This document shows, piece by piece, positions 8,402 to 17,930 of a stretch of DNA of 64,000 nucleotides. This DNA is from Nonomuraea turcica (GTDB lineage Bacteria; Actinomycetota; Actinomycetes; Streptosporangiales; Streptosporangiaceae), in the NCBI RefSeq assembly GCF_030718205.1, contig NZ_JAUZQF010000004.1:248001-312000 (forward strand), in the 5' to 3' direction. The notes beneath the pieces are model-generated. The model made no database searches. It saw nothing but the letters and a program-made list of their open reading frames with translations, and was not told where the DNA came from. The position numbers were made by a program, and so were the translations under genes. Each line of letters begins with the position of its first letter. Position 1 is the first letter of the stretch.

Positions 8402-8567
8402 ACCCGTCCCTCCCCTCATAGACGGACCGAAACTATAGAAGATGATCTTGATTCCTGTCATCCGAACGACCGAACTGCCGCACCTTTGGCGAGGTTTGGC
8501 ACCCTTTGCCGTAGTTAACGCGGATCTAAAACATTAGGTCTTGCCTAGATCGCTCCAACGGTTTGAG

Positions 8568-11500
8568 ATGGCGATCGAATCGACTCTGCGAAGGGGCAGA
8601 CTGTTGTCTCGATCAACGAACCTCGCCGCCGCCGTGATCCTCGGCTTAGGCACCTTACTCGTGGCCGCCCCCACCTCCGTGTCCGCCGACCCGCTGCCGC
8701 CCGGCGACCAGATAGAGCTCTACCAGCTCGAAAGCGCACCAGGCACCGCCCAGACTCTCAGAGAGAAGGGCTTCGACGTCGTCCAGCACGAGACCAAGGG
8801 CGACAAGGAGCACGTGGAGCTGACCGCCGCCCAGGCGGACGTGGCCGGGCTGAGGAAACTCGGCTACAAGCCGGAGCCCGTACGCAACCCCCAGGGCCAG
8901 ACCCAACTGCAGGCCGCCAAGGCACAGGCGGCCGGCGGCTACACCGTCTGGAAGTCCTACTCCGAGCCGGGCGGCATCGCCGACCAGCTCAAAGCCATCG
9001 CGAACGCCAACAAGGACATCGTCAAGCTCCAGTCCATCGGCAAGTCCGTGCAGGGCAAGGACATCCTGGCCGCCAAGGTGAGCACCGGCGCGCGGCTGCT
9101 GCCCGACGGACTCAAGCCGTCCACCCTCTTCTCGGCCACACAGCACGCCCGCGAGTGGATCTCGACCGAGATCGACATGCGGCTGCTGAAGTACGTGGTC
9201 GCGAACAAGAGCACGCTCAAGGACCTGCTCAACAAGACCGAGCTGTGGTTCGTGCCGGTGGCCAACCCCGACGGTTACGACTTCACCTTCACCGAGGGCA
9301 ACCGCCTGTGGCGCAAGAACCTGCGTGACAACAACGGCGACGGCAAGATCACGGTCGGCGACGGCGTCGACCCGAACCGCAACTTCCCCACGAACTTCCA
9401 CTACGACGAAGAAGGCTCCTCCAGCGTCACGAGCAGCGACACCTACCGCGGCCCGGCTCCGGCCAGCGAGCCGGAGACCAAGGCCATGGACGGCCTGCTC
9501 AAGCGCGTCGGGTTCGAGATGCAGCTCAACTACCACTCCTACGGCCCGCTGCTGCTCTACCCGATGGGTGTGCAGATCGCCACGGAGACGGCTGACAACC
9601 CTATCTACGAGGCGCTCACCGGAACCGACGACAAGCCCGCCGTCCCAGGGTTCGACCCCGACCTCGGCGCCGAGCTCTACACCACGAACGGCGACACCAA
9701 CGACCAGGCCCACTTCCAGTACGGCACGCTGTCGTGGACCCCGGAGCTGAACGAGGGCTGCGACGGCTGCGGCTTCGTCTTCCCCGATGACGAGACCCTG
9801 GTGCAGGCGGAGTTCGAGAAGAACGTGCCGTTCGCGCTCGACGTCGCCAAGTCGGCGGTCAACCCCGTCGAGCCGGTGAGCCACCTGGGCAACAAGACCC
9901 CCGACTTCGTGCTCGACCCGTTCGAGGTCAGCCACGGCAAGGACCAGGTCGTCCAGGTCAACGCCAAGCGCAAGCTCGGCCCGGTCTTCCTGAACTACCA
10001 GGTCAACGGCGGCCGTACGAAGGTCGTTCCGACCGGCGAGTGGAAGGGCGGCGAGCGCTACGGCAAGGGCTACAACCGCTACTACCACTGGATGCGTGGC
10101 AAGATCACCGGCGCCAAGCCCGGTGACCAGGTGAAGGTCTGGTTCACCTCGATCGGGAAGAAGAGCGCCGACTTCACCTACACCGTCGCGTCCGACATCG
10201 GCGGACAGGTGCTGGTGCTGGCCACCGAGGACGTCACCGGCATCAGCCCCGTCCAGGGCGTGGCCGAGGCCAAATACGCTGACGAGTACACCGCAGCGCT
10301 GACGGCGGCCGGCTACACCTCCGACGTGTACGACATGGACAAGATGGGCCGCAAGGCCCCGCACCCGCTGGGCGTGCTCAGCCATTACAAGGCCGTGGTG
10401 TGGGAGACCGGCGACGACATCATCCCGCGCTCGACCGGCCAGGTGCCCGGCACCACGTCCAAGGGCGGCGTGGACACCGAACTCGCCGTGCGCGACTACC
10501 TCAACGAGGGCGGCAAGCTGCTGCACGCCGGCAAGTACGCGTCGTACGCGGCCAACAGCAACGGCTCCTACTACTACGAGCCGGACCAGCCCGCGCAGTC
10601 CGAGTGCGCCGTGGCCGACGACCCGCCGTGCATCCCGGTGTTCAACGACTTCCAGCAGTACTACCTGGGCGCCTACGTCTTCTTCGACGACGCGGGCACC
10701 GATCACGATACCGGCCAGCCGTACCCGCTGACCGGCAACGGCGGGAGGTTCGACGGCTTCAACGCCACGCTGGAGCCGAGCCACACCAACTCGTTCGTGG
10801 CCACCTCGGCCATCCTGCCCGCGCAGCAGTTCCCGCTGTTCGAGAGCTCCGCGCAGGTCAAGTGGGTACGCCCGGGCGGCCCCTTCGACCCGCACACCGG
10901 CGCCTGGGACGTCTACAGCGGCATCGCCGACGTCTCGTGGAAGCGGCTGACCAAGACCATCGACCTGACCGGCAAGTCGAGCGGCGACCTGTCGTTCTGG
11001 ACGTCGTACGACACCGAGAGCGAGTGGGACTTCCTGACCGTGGAGGCCCGCACGGCCGGCGGCGACGACTGGACGACTCTGCCCGACGCCAACGGCCACA
11101 CCTCGCAGGTCACCGGCAGCAGCTGCGACCCGCCGAGCGGCGGCGACGGCTGGCGGACCATCCATCCGTTCACGCAGCGCTACCAGGGACCGAACTGTGA
11201 GCCGACCGGCACCTCCGGCGCGTGGCACGCCGCCTCGGGCAATTCGGCCGGCTGGCAGCAGTGGAAGATCGACCTGACCCCGTATGCGGGCAAGCAGGTC
11301 GAGCTGTCCATCTCCTACATCAGCGACTGGGGCACCCAGGGCGCGGGCGTCTTCCTCGACGACTTCAAGGTCACGCTGGACGGCGCGACGGCGGAGGAGA
11401 CCTCGTTCGAGTCCGACCTCGGCGGCTGGACCATCGGGGCGGCCCCCGAGGGCTCCTCCTCAGCGGTCAACAACTGGTTCCGCACCGACCAGGTGTTCGA

Positions 11501-11630
11501 GGAAGGCGGCGGCATCGTCACCAAGGACACCGTCTACCTCGGATTCGGCGCTGAGAGCATCACCGACCAGGCGGCGCGTACGGACCTGATCAAGCGCTCC
11601 ATGCTGCACCTGCTCGGCGATCCTCGCTAA
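8568..11630 (+). CDS. Secreted M14 zinc carboxypeptidase, long form
   Basis: The protein has about 1020 residues, with a signal peptide ending near TSVSA, a propeptide region and an M14 carboxypeptidase domain. The zinc ligands are His193 and Glu196 in QHAREW and His323 in NYHSYG; the catalytic glutamate is in TPELNEG (Glu393). An EF-hand-like DNNGDGKITVGDG insert lies inside the domain. After about residue 430 comes a long C-terminal half with a DUF-like region and a jelly-roll segment like those of immune-inhibitor A peptidases. It should remove C-terminal residues from extracellular peptides. The start is uncertain: ATG 8568, TTG 8541 and TTG 8604 (after AAGGGG) are all possible. Confidence 0.9.
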   Translation: MAIESTLRRGRLLSRSTNLAAAVILGLGTLLVAAPTSVSADPLPPGDQIELYQLESAPGTAQTLREKGFDVVQHETKGDKEHVELTAAQADVAGLRKLGYKPEPVRNPQGQTQLQAAKAQAAGGYTVWKSYSEPGGIADQLKAIANANKDIVKLQSIGKSVQGKDILAAKVSTGARLLPDGLKPSTLFSATQHAREWISTEIDMRLLKYVVANKSTLKDLLNKTELWFVPVANPDGYDFTFTEGNRLWRKNLRDNNGDGKITVGDGVDPNRNFPTNFHYDEEGSSSVTSSDTYRGPAPASEPETKAMDGLLKRVGFEMQLNYHSYGPLLLYPMGVQIATETADNPIYEALTGTDDKPAVPGFDPDLGAELYTTNGDTNDQAHFQYGTLSWTPELNEGCDGCGFVFPDDETLVQAEFEKNVPFALDVAKSAVNPVEPVSHLGNKTPDFVLDPFEVSHGKDQVVQVNAKRKLGPVFLNYQVNGGRTKVVPTGEWKGGERYGKGYNRYYHWMRGKITGAKPGDQVKVWFTSIGKKSADFTYTVASDIGGQVLVLATEDVTGISPVQGVAEAKYADEYTAALTAAGYTSDVYDMDKMGRKAPHPLGVLSHYKAVVWETGDDIIPRSTGQVPGTTSKGGVDTELAVRDYLNEGGKLLHAGKYASYAANSNGSYYYEPDQPAQSECAVADDPPCIPVFNDFQQYYLGAYVFFDDAGTDHDTGQPYPLTGNGGRFDGFNATLEPSHTNSFVATSAILPAQQFPLFESSAQVKWVRPGGPFDPHTGAWDVYSGIADVSWKRLTKTIDLTGKSSGDLSFWTSYDTESEWDFLTVEARTAGGDDWTTLPDANGHTSQVTGSSCDPPSGGDGWRTIHPFTQRYQGPNCEPTGTSGAWHAASGNSAGWQQWKIDLTPYAGKQVELSISYISDWGTQGAGVFLDDFKVTLDGATAEETSFESDLGGWTIGAAPEGSSSAVNNWFRTDQVFEEGGGIVTKDTVYLGFGAESITDQAARTDLIKRSMLHLLGDPR

Positions 11631-11639
11631 GCCAGTCTT

Positions 11640-11671
11640 GAGGGGCGCGGCACGCTGGTGCCGCGCCCCTC
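11640..11671 (+). terminator. Intrinsic terminator after the carboxypeptidase gene
   Basis: A perfect 14-base stem (GAGGGGCGCGGCAC paired with GTGCCGCGCCCCTC) with loop GCTG lies 10 bases after the stop codon. Only a weak T-tract follows. Confidence 0.75.
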
Positions 11672-11756
11672 TTGCGTGCGCGGACAGAACATGGTTCGGT
11701 CGGCTTGGGACATCCCGCGAGCAAGCAAGCATTAGGTCATCAGGAGGGCTCACGAC

Positions 11757-13190
11757 ATGCGCCAGCACGACACGCTGTTCATCGGGGGCGAATGGGTGGC
11801 CCCGGCGGGCACGGGAACGATCGACGTCGTCTCACCCCACACCGAGGAGGTCGTCGGCCGGGTGCCGGAGGGCACGGCCGCGGACATGGAACGCGCGGTG
11901 GCGGCCGCCCGTGAGGCGTTCGACCACGGGCCGTGGCCGCGGATGACGTTCGCCGAGCGGGCCGAGGTCATCGGCAGGCTGGCCGCGATCTACAACGAGC
12001 GGCAGGGCGAGATGGCCCAGCTCATCACGGAGGAGATGGGCTCGCCGATCACCTTCTCCAACCTCGCGCAGGCGCCGCAGCCGCTCGGTATGCTGCAGTA
12101 CTACGCGGAGCTGGGCAAGACGTACGAGCAGGAGGAGCAGCGGCCCGGGCTGTTCGGCCCGGTCACGGTGCGGCGTGAGCCCGTGGGCGTGGTGGCGGCC
12201 GTGGTGCCGTGGAACGTCCCGCAGTTCGTCACGATGACCAAGCTGGCGCCCGCGCTACTGGCCGGCTGCACGGTCGTGCTCAAGCCCGCGCCGGAGACGC
12301 CGCTGGATGCGTACCTACTGGCCGAGTGGGTGGTCGAGGCAGGCGTGCCCGCCGGGGTTCTCAACATCGTCGCCGCCGGCCGCGAGGTCGGCGAGCACCT
12401 GATCTCCCACCCGGGCGTGGACAAGGTGGCCTTCACCGGCTCCACCGCGGCGGGCCGCCGCATCGCGGCCATCTGCGGCGAGCAGCTCAAGCGGGTCAGC
12501 CTGGAGCTGGGCGGCAAGTCGGCCGCGATCATCCTGGACGACGCCGACCTGGCCGCCAGCATGGGCTTCTTGTCGATGGCCTCCCTCATGAACAACGGGC
12601 AGGCGTGCGTGGCGCAGACCCGCATCCTGGCCTCGCGCAACCGCTACGACGAGGTCGTCGAGGCCATCGCGAACATGGTCAACTCCCAGCCCGTCGGCGA
12701 CCCCGCCGACCCGGCGACCGGCATCGGCCCGCTCGTGGCCAAGCGGCAGCAGGACCGGGTGGAGGGCTACATCAAGATCGGCATGGACGAGGGCGCCAAG
12801 GTCGTCGTCGGCGGCCTCGACCGGCCCCACGACCGCGGCTGGTACGTCTCCCCCACCGTCTTCGCCGGCGTCACCAACGACATGCGCATCGCCCGCGAGG
12901 AGATCTTCGGCCCGGTCCTGGCCGTGATCCCGTACGAGGACGAGGCCGACGCCGTCAGGATCGCCAACGACAGCGACTACGGCCTGGCCGGCACGGTGTG
13001 GACGGGCGACACCGAGCGCGGCATGGAGGTGGCCCGTCAGGTGCGCACCGGCACCTACGGCGTCAACTGCTTCATGCTGGAGACCAACGCGCCCTTCGGC
13101 GGCTACAAGGCCAGCGGCGTCGGCCGCGAGCTGGGGCCCGAGGGCCTGCAGAGCTACCTGGAGTACAAGTCGATCGCCCGGCTCGGCTGA
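11757..13190 (+). CDS. NAD(P)-dependent aldehyde dehydrogenase
   Basis: The 477-residue cytoplasmic enzyme oxidises an aldehyde to its acid. It has the family's key parts: PWNVP and the cofactor-binding FTGSTAAGR, general base Glu250 in LELGGKS, catalytic Cys284 in NNGQACVAQTR, and EEIFGPVLAVIPY near the C-terminus. The ATG at 11757 follows an AGGAGG-type ribosome binding site (11742-11747). It appears to be a single-gene unit, with a terminator before it and hairpins after it. The substrate cannot be inferred from context. Confidence 0.92.
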   Translation: MRQHDTLFIGGEWVAPAGTGTIDVVSPHTEEVVGRVPEGTAADMERAVAAAREAFDHGPWPRMTFAERAEVIGRLAAIYNERQGEMAQLITEEMGSPITFSNLAQAPQPLGMLQYYAELGKTYEQEEQRPGLFGPVTVRREPVGVVAAVVPWNVPQFVTMTKLAPALLAGCTVVLKPAPETPLDAYLLAEWVVEAGVPAGVLNIVAAGREVGEHLISHPGVDKVAFTGSTAAGRRIAAICGEQLKRVSLELGGKSAAIILDDADLAASMGFLSMASLMNNGQACVAQTRILASRNRYDEVVEAIANMVNSQPVGDPADPATGIGPLVAKRQQDRVEGYIKIGMDEGAKVVVGGLDRPHDRGWYVSPTVFAGVTNDMRIAREEIFGPVLAVIPYEDEADAVRIANDSDYGLAGTVWTGDTERGMEVARQVRTGTYGVNCFMLETNAPFGGYKASGVGRELGPEGLQSYLEYKSIARLG

Positions 13191-13204
13191 GGCCTGCTTA
13201 TTTG

Positions 13205-13259
13205 GCCTCACTCCGTGAGGCGGCCTGCTCGGGGCCCCGCGCGGTCTCTCGCGGGGCCC
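13205..13259. terminator. Two hairpins after the aldehyde dehydrogenase gene
   Basis: The first hairpin has a 7-base stem, GCCTCAC-TCC-GTGAGGC (13205-13221). The second has a 9-base stem, GGGCCCCGC (13232-13240) with GCGGGGCCC (13251-13259). They sit between the convergent dehydrogenase and hydrolase genes and probably stop transcription from the left. Confidence 0.6.
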
Positions 13260-13420
13260 ACGGCGGGCATGGGCAGGATGTCACCCAGCGCGCCCCCGCG
13301 ACGCTGGGCGACCGCCTGACTACTGAAGTATGTCCCACGTCCACCGCATCGACGGTTTCCTTCCCCAGGGACTTTCTCCCGGCGGTTTCCTTCCATCCGC
13401 TCTAGGTAGACGTGTTTTAC

Positions 13421-14173
13421 TCACAAAAAGTTCGAGGAGATCCATTTGCCGATTCTGGTGATGAGTGCGGGGGTTGCGGCGGCCTCGGCGTGGCCGTACC
13501 CGGGCTCGATCCAGAGCTCTTTGGGCTCGCGTGCGCCGGCGTACAACTGGTGCGCGTGCTCCAGCGGGAAGAACGTGTCGGCGTCGCCGTGGACGATCAG
13601 CAGAGGGGTCGGCGAGATGAGCGCGGCGGCCTCGTAAGGCGGCATCGGGATCGGGTCCCACGGGCCGCGGGCGATCCTGGTGCGCTTGGCCACCCTGGCC
13701 GCCCACCGCCCGAACGGCTGCTCGATGGCCCAGTGCACCTGGCGCATCGGCTTGGTGCCCCGGTAGTGCCAGCGGGCCGGGCCGCTCACCGCCGCCACCG
13801 CGTCGACCCCGCCACGCAGCGCCGCGTGCCGTACGGCCACCGCCGCGCCCATGGAGAACCCCACCACCGCGATCTTCTCGTAGCCCACCACGCGCGCGTG
13901 CCTGACGGCCGCCTCCACGTCCAGCACCTCCAGGTCGCCCACGGTCGTCTCGCCGCCGGAGCGCCCGTGGCCGCGGAAGTCGAAGGCGATCACGCCGGCG
14001 TACCCGCTGAGCACGTGCACGATGCGGCGCGCCGGACGCTCCCGCCACGACCCGGTGAAACCGTGCGCCACCACGATCCCGAGGTCCGTCCGCGCGGACG
14101 GGGTGTGGGCGGCATCGATGCGAACCCCGTCCTCAGTCCTGAGCATGACGGGGAAGTTGGGCGCGAAAGGCAT
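13421..14173 (-). CDS. Alpha/beta hydrolase
   Basis: The 250-residue protein has the alpha/beta hydrolase fold: oxyanion segment AHGFTGSW, FDFRGHGRSGG, nucleophile Ser107 in GFSMG, the acid in HGDAD and the histidine in PGYGHAEAA. There is no signal peptide. It resembles serine esterases and lysophospholipase-like hydrolases; the substrate is unknown. It begins 10 bases after the small ligase-like gene at 14184 and is probably cotranscribed with it. It could release an acyl group in the same pathway, but that is only inferred from the neighbourhood. Confidence 0.85.
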   Translation of the reverse strand: MPFAPNFPVMLRTEDGVRIDAAHTPSARTDLGIVVAHGFTGSWRERPARRIVHVLSGYAGVIAFDFRGHGRSGGETTVGDLEVLDVEAAVRHARVVGYEKIAVVGFSMGAAVAVRHAALRGGVDAVAAVSGPARWHYRGTKPMRQVHWAIEQPFGRWAARVAKRTRIARGPWDPIPMPPYEAAALISPTPLLIVHGDADTFFPLEHAHQLYAGAREPKELWIEPGYGHAEAAATPALITRIGKWISSNFL

Positions 14174-14183
14174 GAATACGAGC

Positions 14184-14585
14184 TTATGCTCGCTCGGCGT
14201 CCGCCTCTCGGGCGGCCTGGAGGGCGCTGAGGTCTGCGACGCTCATGACGATCCGCACACGGGACTCCTCGGCCGCCTCCAGCGCCTGCGGGAGGTCGGA
14301 GATCAGCACGCGGGCCCCGCTGGCCTCAATGCGTTCATGGAGCGCCCACGTCTCGAGGTCGGCCGGCACCGGCCAGGCCACGCCGCCCACGGCGATCACC
14401 GCGTCGGCCGCCACCAGCAGGTCGGGCCCGACCGGCAGGCAGATGAGCACGGTGTCGCCCACCCGCACGCCCCTGCGCCGCAACTGGATGATCGCGGCAG
14501 CTGACCTCTCGTCCAGCTGCTCCTCGGTGAGCCTCAGTCCTGTGTCCGAGTCCACGATGACGATGCGCTCATCCATGCCGCCCAC
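14184..14585 (-). CDS. Stand-alone fragment of acyl-CoA ligase N-terminal lobe
   Basis: This 133-residue protein matches only the first part of an ANL-type ligase. It has RIVIVDSDTGLRLT, then LDERSAAAIIQLRRRGVRVGDTVLICLPVGPDLLVAADAVIAVGGVAWPV in broken form, which is the usual 'G...GD.V....P...........A....G....P' pattern. The AMP-binding P-loop, the rest of the large lobe and the C-terminal lid are absent, so it cannot activate an acid. The gene has proper start and stop codons, sits 47 bases after the STAND-LuxR gene, and is followed tightly by the hydrolase, which suggests it is a maintained gene and not debris. ATG 14576 is an alternative start. Confidence 0.6.
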   Translation of the reverse strand: MGGMDERIVIVDSDTGLRLTEEQLDERSAAAIIQLRRRGVRVGDTVLICLPVGPDLLVAADAVIAVGGVAWPVPADLETWALHERIEASGARVLISDLPQALEAAEESRVRIVMSVADLSALQAAREADAERA

Positions 14586-14632
14586 GGTAGGGAGGGCGTC
14601 TCATGCGTACATGGGGCGGAATATGCAGATGC

Positions 14633-17047
14633 CTATGCAGACGGGTTCGAAGAGTGCTCGGCCGCCCAGACCGCGATCTGCGCGCGGGAGGTATAGCCGA
14701 GCTTTTCCATGATGTTGGCGATATGCCGGGCGACCGTGGCCGGGCTGATCACCAGCTCCTCCGCGATGGCCCGGTTGGACAGGCCGCGGGTGAGCAGGCC
14801 GGCGATCTCGTGCTCGCGGGCGGTCAGGAGCGAGTGCCTGACGGGCTCGGCGGCCACCGGAATCTCGCTCGCCGGGCGCTCGCCCTCCAGCACGTGGCGG
14901 GCGGCGTCGTCCGCGCTCATAGCCCGGCCACGCGACCACAGCGACAGGGTGCGGCCCGCCCCCAGTTTGGTACGGGCCCTGCCGAGCAGCTCCTCGATCC
15001 TGATCGTGGGCGAATGTTGCCCGATCGACTCGCGTAGCGCGGCCGCCGCCGCGGCGGCCAGCACGGCGCCCTCCAGGTCGCCTTCGTGCTCCGCCAGCAC
15101 CGACAAACCCGCCAGACAGCGGGCCACCCCCCGGCGTTGCCCGGTCTCCCTGCTCAGCGCGAGGCTCGCGGCAAGCCGCTCCCTGGCGAGGCCGAACTCG
15201 TGCGACATCGCCGCGACCCGGCCGATCCTGGCCAGGCAGCGGGCCAGGTCGGCGTGGCTGCCCAGCTCCCGCAACCAGGGGACGGCCATCGCGTAGTGGG
15301 CCTCGGCCGTCGCCAGGTCGCCGCGCGCCTCGGCGACCGCGCCGAGCTGGGCCGCGGCCCCGGCCATGATCCAGCGGTGGCCGTGCTCGCGGGCTCGGGC
15401 GAGCGCCTCCTCGGCATGCCGCTGGGCCTCGCGCACCCGGCCGCGGGTCAGGGCCACCGCTGACAGCCCGGCCAGCCCCGCCGCCTGGTTCCATAGGTCG
15501 CCGGAGCGGGCGGCGACGGCCAGGCCCTCCTCCGCGTAGCGCAGCGCCTCGTCGGCCCGGCCCATGCGGAGCAGCACCGTCGCGATGGTGTTGAGTATGG
15601 CGCTGCGGGAGAACGCGTCCACCGGCGACATCCCGGCCAGGCTCTCCTCGGCCACCTCCAGCGAGCGGCTCAGCTCGTCGCGCGCCTCCAGGCCATAGGC
15701 CAGATACGCCTTGGCGTGCGCGATCCGCTCGGCCGGCACGCGGGACAGGTCGAGCGAGAGCAGGCGCTCGATCCAGGCGACGACCTCTGTGAGGCCGCCG
15801 ATCGGCAGCAGCCCGGTGCTGGTCGCGCAGAGGTGCAGCCCCCGTGACACGTCCCCGGATTCGGCGGCCCAGTCGAGCGCCACCCGCTGATCGTCGAGCA
15901 GGCTCCGGCTCGCGGTGAGGGCCCGCAGGCGTTCGCGCCACGGCACGCCGGGCCCGACCATCTCCGTCGCGAAGTGGCGCGCCTGCAGCTCACAGAGCAC
16001 GTGGAGGTGCCGCTCGCGCAGCGCATCGCGCTCGCCGGCCTGCTGGAGTCGTTCGAGCGCGTAACGCTTGATGGTCTCCAGCAGCCAATAGCGCGTGCGG
16101 CTCTCGTCGCACAACACGAGCGACTTGTCGACCAGGCTGCCCAGCAGGTCCACGAAATCCGCGGGCGCGATGGGTTGCTCCGCGCAGACCTGCTCGGCCA
16201 GATCCAGGTCGAAGGCCCCGGCGAACACCGACAGCCGGCGCAGCAGCACCTGCTCCTTGGCCGACAGCAGGTCGTGGCTCCACTCGACGGCCGCCGCCAG
16301 TGTGCGCTGCCGGGCGGGGGCGGTGCGGCCACCCGTGGTGAGCAGCGAGAAGCGGTCGTCGATGCGGTCGGCGATCTGCCCGGGGCTGAGCAGGCTCGTA
16401 CGGGCCGCGGCGAGCTCCAGGGCCAGCGGCAGCCCGTCCAGTGCCCGGCACAGGCGTATGACGTCGGTCAGGCCGCCGGGGGCCGGCCTGGTGCCCGCGG
16501 CCGCCGCCCGGTCCAGGAACAACTGCACGGACTCGGCGTCGGCGCTCTCCGCGTCGGGCAGGTCGAGCGGCGGCACCCGCCAGATCAGCTCGCTGGCGAT
16601 GTGCAGCGGCTCCCTGCTGGTGGCCAGGACGCTCAGCCGCGGACAGGCGGCCACCAGCCCGGCCGTCACCTCCGCGCACGTGTCGACCAGGTGCTCGCAG
16701 TTGTCGAGCAGCAGCAGGCAGCACAGGTCGCGCAGCCTGGCCGTCACGGTGTCGAGCAGCGGCCGGTCGACCTCCTGGTGCACCCGCAGCACACGGGCGA
16801 TCTCCGGCACGACCAGCTCGGCCCGGCGCAGCCTGGCCAGCTCGACCAGCCAGACCCCGTCGGGATAGCGGGACAGCAGCCCCGCGGCGACCCGCAGGGC
16901 CAGCCGGGTCTTGCCGATGCCGCCGACCCCGCACAAGGTCACGACCCGCGTCTCGGCGAACAACCTGCGGAGATCGTCGACATCGCGTTCGCGGCCGACG
17001 AACCGGTTGGGCTCTGCGGGAAGGTTGTGCCTGGGGGGCTCTGGCAT
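14633..17047 (-). CDS. STAND ATPase / LuxR family transcriptional regulator
   Basis: This protein of about 804 residues has an N-terminal NB-ARC-type ATPase (P-loop GVGGIGKT at residues 40-47, then LLLLDNCEHL, with ATSREPL as sensor) and a long TPR-like helical region. It ends in a LuxR helix-turn-helix in the last 65 residues (LLTAREHEIAGLLTRGLSNRAIAEELVIS in broken form). Such regulators switch on target genes after ligand and ATP binding. The start at ATG 17047 gives a normal N-terminus; GTG 17104 would add 19 residues. It lies between two ligase-like pseudoenzyme genes on the same strand, which may be its regulon or part of its signalling unit. Confidence 0.88.
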   Translation of the reverse strand: MPEPPRHNLPAEPNRFVGRERDVDDLRRLFAETRVVTLCGVGGIGKTRLALRVAAGLLSRYPDGVWLVELARLRRAELVVPEIARVLRVHQEVDRPLLDTVTARLRDLCCLLLLDNCEHLVDTCAEVTAGLVAACPRLSVLATSREPLHIASELIWRVPPLDLPDAESADAESVQLFLDRAAAAGTRPAPGGLTDVIRLCRALDGLPLALELAAARTSLLSPGQIADRIDDRFSLLTTGGRTAPARQRTLAAAVEWSHDLLSAKEQVLLRRLSVFAGAFDLDLAEQVCAEQPIAPADFVDLLGSLVDKSLVLCDESRTRYWLLETIKRYALERLQQAGERDALRERHLHVLCELQARHFATEMVGPGVPWRERLRALTASRSLLDDQRVALDWAAESGDVSRGLHLCATSTGLLPIGGLTEVVAWIERLLSLDLSRVPAERIAHAKAYLAYGLEARDELSRSLEVAEESLAGMSPVDAFSRSAILNTIATVLLRMGRADEALRYAEEGLAVAARSGDLWNQAAGLAGLSAVALTRGRVREAQRHAEEALARAREHGHRWIMAGAAAQLGAVAEARGDLATAEAHYAMAVPWLRELGSHADLARCLARIGRVAAMSHEFGLARERLAASLALSRETGQRRGVARCLAGLSVLAEHEGDLEGAVLAAAAAAALRESIGQHSPTIRIEELLGRARTKLGAGRTLSLWSRGRAMSADDAARHVLEGERPASEIPVAAEPVRHSLLTAREHEIAGLLTRGLSNRAIAEELVISPATVARHIANIMEKLGYTSRAQIAVWAAEHSSNPSA

Positions 17048-17140
17048 CTGGTCACCCTGCGTCGCTGAAGGATCACCCTTTTCGCACAGTGTTTCACAGC
17101 CCACGACCTCAGGGGCCGCGCACCGCGGGCCCCTGGGCGG

Positions 17141-17893
17141 TCACCGGCGGAGTGAGCTGACGACCGCCCTTTCGTCCACGACGCGCACGAACGCGAGGAT
17201 GGGGTCGCCGAGCAGCCGCCTGGCCAGGTCGTAAGGGGCGATGATCATGGTGGCTCGGCGTTCCTCGGCCAGCACGCGGCACCCGACCACGCTGGGGTCG
17301 TGCGCCAGCACGACGTGGGCGCCGGCCATCATCGCCAGATCCAGCACCCGCAGACCCGTGAACGGCTCGCTGACCGCGCTGATCACCACGTCGTCCTTGC
17401 CGATCACCAGGCGCGCGGCCACCCTGCGCAGGTCGCCGGCCAGCTCGATGTGGTCGAACACGCGCACGCCGTCGAGCGTGAGCGCGGGACCCGCCAGCGG
17501 ACCGAAGTCCACGGCACCGCTGACCAGCAACTCACCGAACGGCCTGACACCCGGCCCCGGCCGGAAGGCGAAGACCCGATCGGCTTTTACGGCCGCCGGA
17601 TCGTAGTCGCGCAAGGTGATCATCATGCGGGCCTTGCCGGTGGACCTGAGTGCCGCGATCCCACCGGCCCAGGCGACGGAGTGGACCGCGACGGGCAGCG
17701 CCACACCGAGCGGAACGTCGACGATCACGTGCTCGCCTTGCTGGAGGCCGTGGCGGCGCAGGCCCGCCGCGGCACGCGTGACGCGGCGCACGAACGCGGC
17801 GTACGACAACACCTCACCGGTCCTGACGTCGCTCACCGCCCGCTGGTCACCTTTCGTCGGCGCCGACGTCATAACCAGCTCTGTCCACGTCAT
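17141..17893 (-). CDS. Acyl-CoA ligase-like pseudoenzyme lacking the AMP-binding loop
   Basis: The 250-residue protein follows the order of the large lobe of 4-coumarate-CoA-ligase-like enzymes: AVSDVRTGEVLSYAAFVRRV, then GLQQGEHVIVDVPLGVALP, then DDVVISAVSEPFTGLRVLDLAMMAGAHVVL. The segment that should carry the AMP-binding YTSGTTGxPKG loop is missing between LRRVAARLVIGK and DDVV, and the protein stops before the adenylation core ends. It is therefore unlikely to be an active ligase, but could bind an acyl group or a partner. It is the first gene of a reverse-strand group with the STAND-LuxR gene (36-93 bases downstream), another ligase fragment and a hydrolase. Confidence 0.6.
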   Translation of the reverse strand: MTWTELVMTSAPTKGDQRAVSDVRTGEVLSYAAFVRRVTRAAAGLRRHGLQQGEHVIVDVPLGVALPVAVHSVAWAGGIAALRSTGKARMMITLRDYDPAAVKADRVFAFRPGPGVRPFGELLVSGAVDFGPLAGPALTLDGVRVFDHIELAGDLRRVAARLVIGKDDVVISAVSEPFTGLRVLDLAMMAGAHVVLAHDPSVVGCRVLAEERRATMIIAPYDLARRLLGDPILAFVRVVDERAVVSSLRR

Positions 17894-17930
17894 GCCGACA
17901 ATCTAGGGACCGGCCCGACCATTGCCATGC

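Noticed and set aside
8402..8461. Earlier start (8461) for the secreted coiled-coil protein
   Set aside because: It would put 20 non-signal residues before a normal signal peptide, and a good ribosome binding site serves GTG 8401.
8655..11228. Long reverse-strand open frame of 857 codons
   Set aside because: It lies wholly opposite the M14 carboxypeptidase, whose motifs are clear. High GC content produces long antisense frames with low-complexity Val/Gly/Arg-rich products.
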